A stretch of DNA of 64,000 bases. Source: Ailanthus altissimus (Eukaryota; Streptophyta; Magnoliopsida; Sapindales; Simaroubaceae). The stretch covers positions 8,404,501 to 8,468,500 of the forward strand of contig OX327690.1 of the NCBI GenBank assembly GCA_946807835.1, read 5' to 3'. The notes beneath the pieces were generated by a model. It did no database searches. It saw nothing but the letters and a program-made list of their open reading frames with translations, and was not told where the DNA came from. A program made the position numbers and the translations under genes. How positions within the stretch are numbered: position 1 is the first letter of the stretch; each line of letters opens with the position of its first letter. Below, piece after piece: positions 22,725 through 34,540 of this stretch.

Positions 22725-23384
22725 TATAGCATAATAAATAATGTTGATGTCACTGCAGAACTTAAAGAAATGCATATACTTGTTAGGTAATTTTTACATG
22801 ACAATGCAAATAATGGCAGGGTTATGAATAGGAACAATAATTATATGGTAAAGTATGTATTAGTATGCAGCAAAAACCGCAATATTTATGTTTAAGTGAG
22901 CGAATATTTTCATATTGATAATACATGGTTGAAAACATATTAGAAGTTACATGTTAGGTTGGTTTAGTTAATTGAATTTGGTTCATAATTTGGAAAAAAG
23001 GTAAGAAGCAACACATAAAATAGTCAATTGAAAAATAAATAACGGAGAAATTGCATGGTTTTTTGATCCAAACAACTAACGTTATGTATACAAACATTGA
23101 TGCTATTTTTGTATGAATCGAATTAGAAGGAGTAGGTTCACTTCCAACGAAGTACTATGTGATGAGAGATTGTGTGCAATGTTTGTACATTCTAATGTTG
23201 AATGAGCGTGTCATCTAATAACTATATCTATCATACAAGAGTTGTCAAATAATTGTAAGAAGCATCTAAAAGTGTAGAAAATAACTTAGCAAGGTATGTG
23301 AACAAGTATGTTTGAAAAACAAAATATATGTGAGCAAATTAAAATACTGGTGTGACCAAAAAAAATATGGGCCCAAGAAGCCTA
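22725..23384. other. No gene seen; AT-rich
   Basis: Short frames only, full of stops on both strands. No LTR, TIR or tandem structure could be supported. Confidence 0.4.
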
Positions 23385-23935
23385 ACTAAAATTGAAATTA
23401 AAGGGAGATGTACATGGTGAAATATAAGGTGAAATTTATATTTTACATTTCAGTAAAACGATGTGTTTTTGGCAATCATTGACTTTCTAGGGACATTTAC
23501 AATACAACCCTTCTTTTTTTAGCTAACTAGAAGGCAAAAAAAAAAAAGTTTGCTTCCATCAATATTCTAGCTTTTTTACTTTTAGGTAATTATTCAGGAA
23601 GCTTAATCGAAACGGAAATTAAAGAGACCTATACATGGTGGGAGGTAAACAAAATATCAACAAACATACAGTAAAATTAGCATTTTGTATTTCAGTAAAA
23701 TGGTGCCTTTTTGACATTTCTGGACTTTATAAAGATTCATCAATACAGTCCTTCTACTTTTAGCTAATTAGTTTGGAAGCCAAAAAGTTTGCTTCTGTTA
23801 GCATACTAACACTTCTACTTTTAGGAAAATAATTTAGAAGCTATAAAGTTTGCTTTCGTTTGCATTTAAGTCCTTAAAAAATTTCTTCTTTTTACATATT
23901 GGTCCTTAAAACATTTCATTTGTTTCCATTTCCGT
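23385..23935. repeat. Degenerate tandem repeat, about 220 bp unit, two to three copies
   Basis: The unit starts near 23385 and again near 23605 (shared GAAATTAAAGRGA, TACATGGTG, TTTCAGTAAAA, and AAGTTTGCTTC with CTTTTAG steps). A third partial unit starts around 23770-23860. Copies differ by many substitutions and indels. No coding sequence. Confidence 0.6.
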
Positions 23936-26250
23936 TTATGGGTGTATTGTTGAACCTGGGCATAGGCCTCATTGCCTTGGCTTCTCCATGTATTCCATGT
24001 TAGCAATGCCATGGTTAAGTAAGAGGACGACTCATTCACCTTAAAATAAAATTCTCTCCTCTCAAGTAAGCCAAATGATTAACGCCAAAAAAAGAACCAC
24101 CCACCTAACAAAGAAAAGAGCGAGATTTTTTAACCAAGTACTTCACAAAAAAAGTGGAAGATGAAAGCCACTTAGACGTCAACTCTATCTATATTTCTAT
24201 GATGGCCCAAGAATACATTCATTCTTCAACCGTAGAGAGACTTTTGAATTGCGAGATACCATTATGAGCTCAATATATATGAGTGTTATTCCTACCCTAC
24301 CCGTTTGAGTGCTTAAGTTAGTGCTAGAGCTGAAGTAGGCCAGATAGAGAAAAAGGGTGGGTCCTTTGTTGTTACAGAATGCAAGATGAATAGTTATCCC
24401 AAAAAGGCTAAGCAGATCAACTAGTAACAATGAGAGAGAATAATTATGGACTCAATATCTTACTCTTATCCACGTTCTTTGGAAAGAGGGATAGTCGTGC
24501 TTTATATGGACCTAAAGCTACTGCTGAAGTATAATTATTTATTAATTACTTAAATTAGGATACAGCTCCCCCAAGGAGGTCCTAAGGAGCTCTGAATTCT
24601 ATACCCGTATCAGAATACCAACCCAAAGATTACTATGAACAGTCAAAAGGCAACTAGTTAATACTTTGACTTTTCTAGGCTTCTTTAGAGTTTAGGATGC
24701 AAGGTTTGATATCTCACTCGAGCGTGACCCTTATTTCTTAAAGGGTTCAGAATTAAAACTAATCTAGAAGGAAAGAGGTTCCTTTTCTTTATTGGCTGAG
24801 GTCAAAAGAGTTTCTGGCTTAAAATTGGACGTTATCCTTTGGCCATCTTCTAGTCATCTAAGTGAGTTAGGTGACAAACTTGGATATGTTTGAGTTTAAG
24901 ATTGAGGGTCATCTCTCTTTTGGCTTTTAATCATACATAGCTAACTGAGCGAACGAGGCTTAAAGCACGGAGATCTAAATCCAAATCAAGAGTAAGGCTA
25001 ATGCAAGATTAGGGCTAAGATGGGGTTATAACCAAGGCTAGGGGTAATATCAAAAGATATAGATCCCAATCTAGAAAAAGAGATAACTAATTAGTCCAGA
25101 TCCTCAGATTTGTCCTCTGGTATGGTGCAGTTGAGATATCTAAGGCTGCTAAGGTGGCTTGGGATATGATCTACCTTTAAGAGAGAAACGAGTTGATGGG
25201 AAAGAGCTTGAGATCATGAAAAACATTTCCACACAAGAAGGCAGGCGACTGAGAAACCAGGTTTATAGAATTTTGAATACACAGAAACAGATCTATAAAA
25301 CCAAAGGGGATATGGGTGGATGAACTACCATAAGGGTTGTGGGTGTACCATACTACTCAGAGAAGTCAACTGGAGAAAAATCGTTCTTTTAGTTTTTTTT
25401 TGGCACTAAAGCAGTAGTACTCATTGAGGCTGGGAAGCCTTTTTATCGAATGAAAGAATTCGATATTCAGCAAAACAAAGAAGGCCTTAGGGAAAACAAA
25501 ATCTTGACTTACTGAATGAGGTTTATGAGCAGTCTAGGATTACTAGTTTGAAAAGAGGGGCTAAACATAGGTAGTCGATAACAGCATTCGACCATCTTAA
25601 ACAGCAAGAGAAAGAATGACCAACGACAATCAAGGAAGAGAAAGTAAGAGTAGCAAGTAGAGGGACAAACCTCATTTTGATTCATCATAGGTAGAGATGA
25701 GATGGAGCTATGTCCCAGAGGCCTTCGAGCCTTGGCATTTTGAATCCCCCGTTGAATGGCTGCGATTCTAGGACTCAAATACGTCTAGAGTTGCCAAGTG
25801 AAAATTTCGTTCACAAACTGCTTATTCCATTTCTTGTGTTTTACCTCACCACAGAAGTTGAACAAATACGGGCTCAATTGGAATTATTAGTTCCTCAATC
25901 AAATGGGATTCTATCGATGGTATTCGATTAAGTTTCCAAATGAGTTTTTTCGCTTATCTGTTGGCTGGAGAATCCATATTTCGCTTTTTTTTTTCTCTAT
26001 TCTAAAGAAGAAAAATGGGAGCCCTAGCGAAGTAAGTGGGGACTAGAAAAATATATATCTCTCAATCCTGGGATTCCAATCCAAATTATGCATTTACTAA
26101 CTGCACTAGATTTTTTTTATTCGCTGGCAGACCAAGTACAAAGGGCATGCAAAGGATTACTATGACCACATGTGCATCTAGTGCAGTAGCTTGGAATAAA
26201 AACCTTGATCATCTCTTAAAGTTCTAAATATCTACTGATCAAAAGCTGTA
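23936..26250. other. GC-richer block without LTR features, possibly organelle-derived
   Basis: From about 24.0 to 26.2 kb the base composition and word use change: fewer A/T runs, more GGAAAG, AAGGCT, GAGAAAC-type words than either flank. Plus-strand frame 25710-25931 reads RPSSLGILNPPLNGCDSRTQ and VFYLTTEVEQIRAQLELLVP, and an overlapping minus frame covers 25509-25778; I cannot assign either. The texture resembles plant mitochondrial intergenic DNA, hence the suggestion of a nuclear mitochondrial insertion, but no organelle gene was recognised. Confidence 0.3.
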
Positions 26251-28295
26251 AGGGAAGACTACTTTATATTCAGCCATGCCACAATGACCCTCGAAGGAGA
26301 ATCATTGAATTTTAATCACCATTTTACAGATTTCAAAGGCATATATGTAGGAAATAACAAATTGAATGGTAATTTGGCTAAGGAAAAATATTTAGGACAT
26401 GTGAATAAGCAATTACATATGATAAACTTATATCAAACCAATGTCATTGGGGTACACAAAAATTAAAGAAGTATATTTAGTGTATCAACGGAAATTGTCA
26501 CTTTTATTCGTTAACAATAGATGGCCTTCCTACCTGTAATGTTATGTAATATCAGTATGACATGAAGCTGAAGTTGATGCAAAAGATAAATATGAGTATA
26601 TTAATTCTTGAATTGCTTATTACCTAGTTAAGAGTATGTGTTAACAATCTTAACACATTACTTTTACAGAGACAAGTGATACATTAATTGTCTTAACAAT
26701 GAAACCCTTATGCAAATCACTACAAATTATAAAATATAAATATTTTTAGCAATCATCCTTGAGTATAGAAGATAATATAAACATGTTGTTTAAAATATGC
26801 TATCATCCTCTTAAGGAAGAAAATTATAAACAACTATAAATTTGAAAGAAATAGTTCATAAACATACTGCTATTGCTAAAATAAGAGTTTAAAAGCATAA
26901 ATTCACTAAGTCCATTCACTTAATTCTGTGGCTTCTGGCCTCACTGAGCTAATGGACAACTTTTTTCTATAGTGGTCATGTTGTTTACATTTTTTGCATT
27001 GATGTTTGTTGTCTGTTGTGAGATATGGCATTGGCAATTGTTCTCCGTTTATTTCCACATAGATAGAGTCGGGAGTATTTATATCTCAGCATCACTAATA
27101 AAAGTAAATAGAACATAAGTAGCTTGCATTTTGGCTATAGTTAATAGTCTGAAAGATCTATGGTTGTGAGTTCCAATATCATCCTCACCTTTATAAATGT
27201 AGTCCAAGTCCATCCGAAGAAGAAAGATGCCATTTCTTACGCATTCATCAACAATGAAAACTTAGTCTTCTGTATTGCCTTTGAACTTCCTCATCCTAGT
27301 CCAAGAAATGATTAGTGTTGTCTTGAATTTTTGAAACACCAACTTGTATCTCTTACAGTCTTCACCACATGCCATCCAACAAAAAAGTTCCAATGACTAT
27401 TTTTCTAGATCCTCATTTTTAACTTTCAGATGCTTCCACAAAAGTTAATATGCAATGTAAAACTATTAACAGTAATTGGAAGTGGCAGAGAACAACTCAT
27501 TATATAACCAAACAAGTTGGAATATTCATATTTCACCTACCAATGTACTAACCACCAAAATGTAAAATTTCTTACAGAGGTTTGAAATACCTATACATAA
27601 AGACATTGAAATTCCTAACCTCAAATGGTGAAAAGTTAAATAGCATCAATAAAATATTATAATAATTTACTAATAACCATTATACCTAAATACTAGGCTA
27701 TACCTATCCAGATGTTTGTAAAACCTATAACTGAAGATATTAAAATTGATAATCTTAATCAGTGAATAAGGTAGTTGACGATACAACATTATAATGGGTA
27801 TATAATTATGTCACTTATATTTAAATTATAGCAAACCCATAAAAGTTATTTATTCATGATTTTTGTTACACCGACAAAGCCTCAACCTTGCACAAAATGA
27901 AAAATAATAAAATGTGTAAAAAAAAAACTTTATAATACATTAACAGTTAACATTTTCCAGACTAGTAATTAATCATTATGCACCACCACATTACCATTAA
28001 CCTAGACCTTTTTTCATTGAAATATCAATGTAAAGACATAAATGAACACTTACAATTGACAAATTTTTAAGAGTTTTGTAATTGTAACTTGCATTTGTTA
28101 GCTTTAACTTGCTTCGTACTTACTCAAAAGATTCAAAATATTAGTTATCATCGTATCATATCAATTCAAACTCCTTATTGAATATTTCTCATCAACTTTA
28201 ACTATTCATCTAATCTAAAACTTTCATATCTTAAATGCACTCTAAAACAGCTTTTCCATCCACACACACAAAGGTACAAATATATATATATATTG
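26251..28295. other. AT-rich stretch, mostly without supported features
   Basis: Apart from the candidate zinc-knuckle remnant at 26930-27330, nothing was recognised. A plus frame at 26284-26466 has 60 codons with no family resemblance. A CACA/TATA microsatellite lies at 28260-28292, against the LTR start at 28296. Confidence 0.4.
26930..27330 (-). pseudogene. Remnant of a zinc-knuckle transposon protein (uncertain family)
   Basis: On the minus strand two phases show LLRMDLDYIYKGEDDIGTHN then ATYVLFTFISDAEI, and PDSIYVEINGEQLPMPYL followed by CKKCKQHDHYRKK. The arrangement I/VEINGE..P then CX2CX4H is seen in zinc-knuckle regions of LINE ORF1 and DUF4283-type proteins. Frames are broken and the last Cys is missing. 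Confidence 0.3.
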
Positions 28296-30425
28296 TGTTG
28301 GTGTTGTGTATGGGTGTATCGTGCTATAGGTAAATATATGTATTTTAAATAATTTAAAATAATATATCTTATACGCTACGCAGTGGAATTATAAATATAC
28401 ATTAAAATAATCTCATTACATTAATGAGATTAGGGGACTTATCATCGAAGAGTGATTTAAACAATTCTAGTTAGGATGTGGTGGGCTTCCACAAGCTAAA
28501 ATAGTAACTTTCTATTTTTCGAAATGTATGAAGCAACTCTTGCTTTAATTTAAATTTTTTCTCTTAGACTAAAGTTTTTCCTCAATACTTTTGTTTTTGT
28601 TAACAGTTAACAAAAGCAAAAGCTATTCAAAATTTTGCTTCTAAAATCAACTCTATAAACATTCATTTACTCAGCTATATTTATAAGAAAATTCTGCCTC
28701 TCTTTCAACTAATCACAAGTCATTAACATGACAAGTGTTTGATAATGAGAGGCAAATGAATTGCTTACTCAATTCATTCACCTCGGTGGCCAATTGTGGA
28801 AGCAATTGGTAGCTTAATACACGCCACCTCTTGCTTCACAAATTGATGCATTCAATTTGAAAGCATGCCACCACTTCCATTTTGAATTGAATTGAATTAA
28901 ATTCAATTGTTTTTGTTAATGGCCAATAAAAAACAAACATGTATAAATTATTTTTGTTTTAGCAAATGTAAATAAAACAAATGGCAATCACTTACTAAAA
29001 TAATAAAATAATAAATCAAATTCATTTCAATCGGTAATGAGCGGAGGAATAGATTTTTGATTAAAAGAATTATTATTTATTTATTTATATTTTTATATTT
29101 ATTAATGCTCAATTTAGTACCCATACAAATTATTGGCACAATTTGAGGCATATACTAGGTAGATAAAAAAGTCAAGTATCACTTAGTATAATCTTAGGCT
29201 TAGCACTTAAACCTTAACTACTCTCCAAGAGATCCTAAAATAAATAAATAGTCAATTAATCTAATTTAAATAAAATAACAATTATTTTATTTAAATGGTA
29301 GCTATATCCACCAATGCTCAATTTAGTACCCATACAAAATATTGATACAATTTGAGATATAAACTAGGTAGATAAAAGTGTCAAGTCTTACTTGACACAA
29401 TATTAGGTTTAACACTTAAACCTTAACTACTCTCCAAGAGACCCTAAAGTAAATTTATATTTTTCAAAAACTTTCCGGATCGAACAATTTGATCCAAGAA
29501 GCTACTCATATGCTCAATGAGTATACTTCATATAGTAAGACTCCCTAAGTTCACACCTACTTTATCTTACAAAATATTTTCGTAAGTCCATAACCGATGC
29601 TCTGCACACACATGTTATAGATAATACAAAACAGCGAGTTAAACTATACAAATTAAGGTTAATCCATATTCGTACAATCCCTCCATCATTAATATCCTGG
29701 AAGAGTGGAGACATACATCAACACCGTCAAGTCCCCTATTACTCAACCATAAACTTATCTCTTTTGATTCATATTCCAATAAACAATATACGCAAATTCC
29801 TTTGCGATATTATTTACTCCACAAGAAACTCTTTCCCAGGTTAAATGCTTATGGCCATAAGATTTCTTAGAATACAATCTTAGAGCATTTGGATATATAA
29901 CTCACCCATATAAGTTGATGGATCCCATATCTATACTCACCAGACTCTATGAGCATCAGACTATGCCTAGAGACACGCATCGATCAGACCATGAAAGGTC
30001 TCTGACATATGTGGAACCAAAGTATGATGGATCACTCATAAGCCTACCGTGGTGCTCAGGTCAAAGAACCACGAATACTACTCAACTTGAGATGACCTTT
30101 CATTGACGATTTTGTAGGATATCTATCGGAGGTCTTCATTGAGTCTTGTTCAATATTCAGTCTTTACTGAATACCTATATATCTATACGAGCTTCCACTA
30201 AGCTCATGGTTTGCTAAGATTAATCATTTGGATAATCCTGATATAAATATACACTAATCTATATTAATCAGTTCTACTCAACAAACCCTGCATCTGTGAA
30301 AATAGATTAGGAACAAACAATTCGAGAACATATTTAGACAATGATATTTCCTAGCAACGCTTTCAATTATTTGCAACTATGTCATTGCAAATATATTTTA
30401 AGGTCTTTGTCTCATTTCAAATAAG
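28296..30425 (-). repeat. Copia LTR (fourth copy of the family), 5' end truncated
   Basis: It starts TGTTGGTGTTGTG, like the solo LTR at 14106. From about 29470 it carries the shared family sequence: AGTATACTTCATAT, AGTCCATAACCGATGCTC, GCATCAGACTATGCC, GTCTCTGACATATGTGGAAC. About 180 bp of its outer end is missing, because near 30425 the sequence passes straight into copia RT. It keeps minus orientation relative to that RT. Confidence 0.75.
29105..29450. repeat. Direct repeat of about 135 bp within the LTR
   Basis: 29105-29240 and 29315-29450 both carry TGCTCAATTTAGTACCCATA, ACTAGGTAGATAAAA and CCTTAACTACTCTCCAAGAG with scattered differences. The copies are about 210 bp apart. Confidence 0.8.
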
Positions 30426-31262
30426 GTTTCTTGAGACAAACCCAAAATATTTCGTAATCTATCCCTATGTATCTTAATCCCAACGACATAAAGACGCATC
30501 ACCCATATCTTTCATATCAACATTTTTAGAGAGAAATTATTTCATATCATGTAGCAAACCCTTATCATTGGTTGCAAGTAAAATATCATCCACATATAGA
30601 ATAAGAAAATAAATTTTATTCCTACTGACCTTCTGGTATATACATTGATCCATGATATTTTCTATGAAACCAAATAAAGAGATAACATCATGAAATTTTA
30701 AATACCATTTACGGGAGGCTTGTTTCAATCCATATATGAATTTCTTTAGCTTGCATATCAAATGCTCACTATTACTAGAGAAAAATCATTTTGGTTGTTT
30801 CATATAAATCTCTTCCTCTAGATCTCCATTGAGAAAAGCTATTTTCACATCCATTTGTTACAACTCTAAGTCAAAATGAGCAACTAATGTCATAATAATT
30901 TAAAAAGAATCTTTCTTAGATACAAGAAAGAAAGTTTCCTTGTAATTGATTCCTTACTTTTGAGTGAATTTTTTAGTAACGAGTCTTGCTTTAAATCTCT
31001 CGATGTTACCTAAAGACCCATTTTATCCCATGGCTTTTGCACCATCAGACAACTCAACAAGATCCCAGACTCTGTTAGATGCCATAAAATTCATCTTTTC
31101 TTTTATTGCATCGAACTATAAATTGGATTCTTTACAACTCATGGCTTGTGAAAACGTTTCAGTATCATTTTCAACTCTAATATTATAGTTCGATTCTTGT
31201 AGATATACAACATAATCACTAGGAATTGATGATTTTCTTATTCTAGTAGATCTCGTTAACAT
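30426..31262 (-). pseudogene. Copia reverse transcriptase fragment
   Basis: The minus strand encodes, in order, NSTRSTRIRKSSIPSDYVVY (about 31200-31250), FKARLVTKKFTQK and QMDVKIAFLNGDLEEEIYMK, then LKKFIYGLKQASRKWYLKFH. The catalytic box reads LILYVDDILLATN (about 30570-30610), followed by MKDMGDASYVVGIKIHRDRL (about 30430-30510). The YVDD box is intact here, unlike the other copia copies in the window. Stops occur upstream and the RNase H end is deleted at the LTR junction. Confidence 0.85.
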
Positions 31263-32965
31263 TGTACCAACATAATAATTCATAACGTAGCGGAATAAAA
31301 AATAAAAAATCTTTAATATTTATTTTCATTAGATAAAAACACTTTTTATCTAAGAATCTTATGAATATATGATATTGATATTAAAATAAATAAAAATTAA
31401 TAAGAACATACCTTGAATTCACGTCGAGTTTTCTTCCACCAAAGGATTCCAAACCAAGTCTCTTGTTCTACAATAAAAGAAAGAGTGGGCTTCCAATTTA
31501 TTTTTCTTCTCTGAAAAATAATATGTATCTTGCGTTTATTTCACGTATGTGTGTTGTATTTTATTTAGACTAATATTTCATTTTAAAATAATAATTTAAT
31601 TAATAATATTTACTAATTAAATTATTATCTTTTAAAAGGAGACCTAATTAATGTAAATCATATAGAGTCCTGCTCTTTGTGGTTAACGTATAATACCCAA
31701 TATTTGACTATTATTAGTATTTTAATAAAATTAAAAATAAAATCTTTTTGATAATTTCAAAAATTATCCTTAAGATTTTATTTATTTAATCTCTTAAATT
31801 AAATATTTAATTATATTTGGATAAGATCTTATTTATATTAATTAATTAATTTTATCCAAATATAATATATATATTTTAAAACTATTTTATGAAAACAAGC
31901 AGTTTGTGTAATAGCACAATCCTTTTCAATTGTTCACTGTAATAACAAAAGATGTGGTATTAGGGACCTATAATTTCAAGTTGCAATAAACTTTGAATAA
32001 TTAATTAATTAAATTTATTAATTCCAATGTTATTCCACTAAAAAATTGAAATTGTATTCTTGAATTTATAGATATAATTTATTCAGAAAAGTTAGAGTAG
32101 TTCATTGATTTAATCACTCCATGCAATTTAACCTCCATAAATGGTTCATAATTAGAGTTAGGTTAATTGTCGTTTTACCTCTCTAATTATTTCTAGATGG
32201 TTCATAATTAGAGCTAGGTTAATTGCCGTTTTACTTCTCTAATTATTTCTTTATCTTTAAGTACTATTAATTCACTAGTGAACAGTTAATTTATAACATT
32301 ATTACAAATTGAGCGCTCTAACCGTTCAGTTCTAGAATTAACCCTTAAGAGAACCTTCTTTCTAACTTCCATTAGGAATGAATGGATTCCAAATCTGTAA
32401 ATCATATTCACAACCGTTTATCTTACTATGCCACTAAAGTACAAGTTTTTAATCTGTTCTTTAGACAAACCGTAACGAGTATTTCAAATGACATAATGAT
32501 ACAAACAGGAGTTTATGATCACTCAGGATTAAGGTTAATCTGCATATGATCATCGGTTGACGTTATTTAAATTCTTAATTAACAACGGTATTTTACATAG
32601 GAATTTAAATTACGTCTGGTTCAATCTTATATAATCATATTATATATAGTGCCTCCACCATAATCTCACTACATTAATGATCTGGATAAGATTACTATAT
32701 TTTAAATGTTTGTGGACTGTACTAATAATATTTAATTAAATATCTCAAATTTAATTAATTTATTACGGACTTTTCTGTTTATTATCTATAACTTTAATCC
32801 TCTTATATATAACAATTATATACTAAAATTATGATTACATAAATAAATAAGAGATTTTTTTTATATTTATGTCATAAAATTATAAATACTCATCAAATAT
32901 AAAATTACAACTTTATTAATTTTATAAAAACCGTATAAATACATACTTTTTAGAACATTATCCTA
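31263..32965 (-). repeat. Probable LTR of another copia family, no target duplication found
   Basis: On the minus strand the block begins TGTTAGGATAATGTTC and ends TTATGTTGGTACA, with TG/CA termini and about 1.7 kb in length. It interrupts copia RT on its left side; its right flank is unrelated, and flanking 5-mers differ (AACAT versus CTATA). So it is either one LTR of an element rearranged since insertion, or a mis-set boundary. It also contains a local duplication TGGTTCATAATTAGAGYTAG at about 32142 and 32199. Confidence 0.45.
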
Positions 32966-33729
32966 ACACTATACACCTAAACACTTGGTCATTTGTTTCC
33001 ATTTACAAAAATGAGTCATACACCATTATGTCCTTTCTGCAACATTCAACCTAGTGCACCCTTCCAAGTTAATAGACATGTATACTTGCTTGGGTTAATA
33101 CTAATTTGTGGAGTGACATATCATAGTGGCTTGAATTTCTAAGCAACATTTTCTATATTGACGTCAGCTTGAAATCCCTGGAATGTCAAATAAATTTTGT
33201 AGAAATCAATTTCACGCTCCCGTTTACTAAGCTGAAGCTCGATTGACACCTCTCCTTCAAGTAAATCAGTGACACTAAATAGCTCGTTGTTCAACTGCAT
33301 CTCTGAAGGAGGTGCGGTCATTTGCTATTTGAGAATTTGAGGAATGCTTACATCAAACTTCTTGATTCCATACAACCGTCCGACAAGCAAGATACTTTCA
33401 TATATCCATATTTACAAGCATATAATAAGTTTGTTACTATTTTCACACTCTGCTCTGACTTATTGAAAGATAAAAATTCAACTTTAATATTGTGTAAATC
33501 ACTTGTGTCACAAGATAAATATATCATTAATCTTGCTCAACCGTAATCTATAATTGTGCATGCATTTTTATGCACATCTCCCACAAGCTTCACAAAGAAG
33601 TGTCCAGGTAACCTACCAAAACTGACAAAGAAATAAAACATTCATGCTTCTTTAAGGAATGCCAAAACCAAATTTTATATTGTTTATGTTCATGCTAGGT
33701 ATAAAATAGTGACTAAAATGTCCCATTTA
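32966..33729 (-). other. Possible downstream part of the DUF1985 relic
   Basis: A 60-codon minus frame (33139-33321) reads MTAPPSEMQLNNELFSVTDL and ends FQADVNIENVA; a plus frame sits at 33322-33546. Neither was recognised. The stretch lies where the 3' part of the DUF1985-type gene should be. Confidence 0.25.
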
Positions 33730-34540
33730 GGTAGGGGAACACATGCAAAATAATACAATGAAATACTTACTGGAAGGTGAATGGAAACCCGTGGAAATTA
33801 AATGACTCCTCTTTGTGCACTCCTCTGGATTGCTTTCATTCACGATAAAGTTGCAGCTGATTTTGTATAGCCTGCTTGATGAAATTGATTGTGTACTCTC
33901 AGCACAGGGAACCCGACAGGTACTTGTTGAAAAAGGATACATCTTTTGCAAGCTTTAATAATTTTAAGTCGAGACTCCTTCCATCAGCTTTGTCGAAAAG
34001 AGTTCTATCCTCGAAAAGAACTAGTGCCAACCTCACAGCATCTATATCATCCTAAAATATGAAATGTGTATCTGTAAACACATCTTCCAAGTCCCTGACT
34101 TTCTTAGACTCATCCTTATGTAGGAACTTTAAAATTACATGGCTTTCTTAAAGTCTACTCAACTTAGCGTCTATCTTTGCATAGAGTCCAAATGTAGTCT
34201 AGTGACAAGATCAAACTCTTGTCGTGAAAATTGAAATTTTTTCCAACAATATTGAATCACAACTCAGTATGAGCATTATCTGTCCTGGCCTCTCTCAGAA
34301 GTACGTTGTGCAAAGGCTGGCCATGGAAAACTATAGTATCCAATTGAAGAAAATGGTCAAAGCATATTTCGCGAAACAATGCCAATCTCCTGTCCATTAG
34401 TTGGTGTTTGACCATGTCTAGTGTCTACAGCTTCGACATGGACGTTATTCGACCGTGGTACAACTCTGATTGGTGAGTTTTGTAGGTCCGCATAACATAT
34501 TGGGGGATGCTCATCTTGCTTGAAGTAAATGAACATCATC
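33730..34540 (-). pseudogene. DUF1985-domain relic from a Ulp1-carrying transposon
   Basis: On the minus strand successive phases show KFQFSRQEFDLVTRL (about 34215-34260), KSGTWKMCLQIHISYF-like codons, then DAVRLALVLFEDRTLF and SLDLKLLKLAKDVSFFNKYL (about 33920-34050), followed by KEESFNFHGFPFTFQ near 33790-33830. This order (F-S-x-E-F-x-L-V-T-G-L, D-A-V-x-L-A-L, L-L-x-L-x-D-x-x-x-F-N-x-Y, H-x-F-P-x-A-x-Q-V) is characteristic of plant DUF1985 proteins, which are often linked to Ulp1 proteases in MULEs and related elements. Frames are broken or divided by introns. No Ulp1 catalytic part was found next to it. Confidence 0.5.

Noticed and set aside
28260..28292. CACA/TATATA run as a promoter
   Set aside because: It is a simple microsatellite at the LTR border, with no gene after it.
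31258..32960. AACAT as a target duplication of the LTR-like block at 31263-32965
   Set aside because: AACAT occurs inside the right end of the block, not next to its CA terminus, so it is probably chance.
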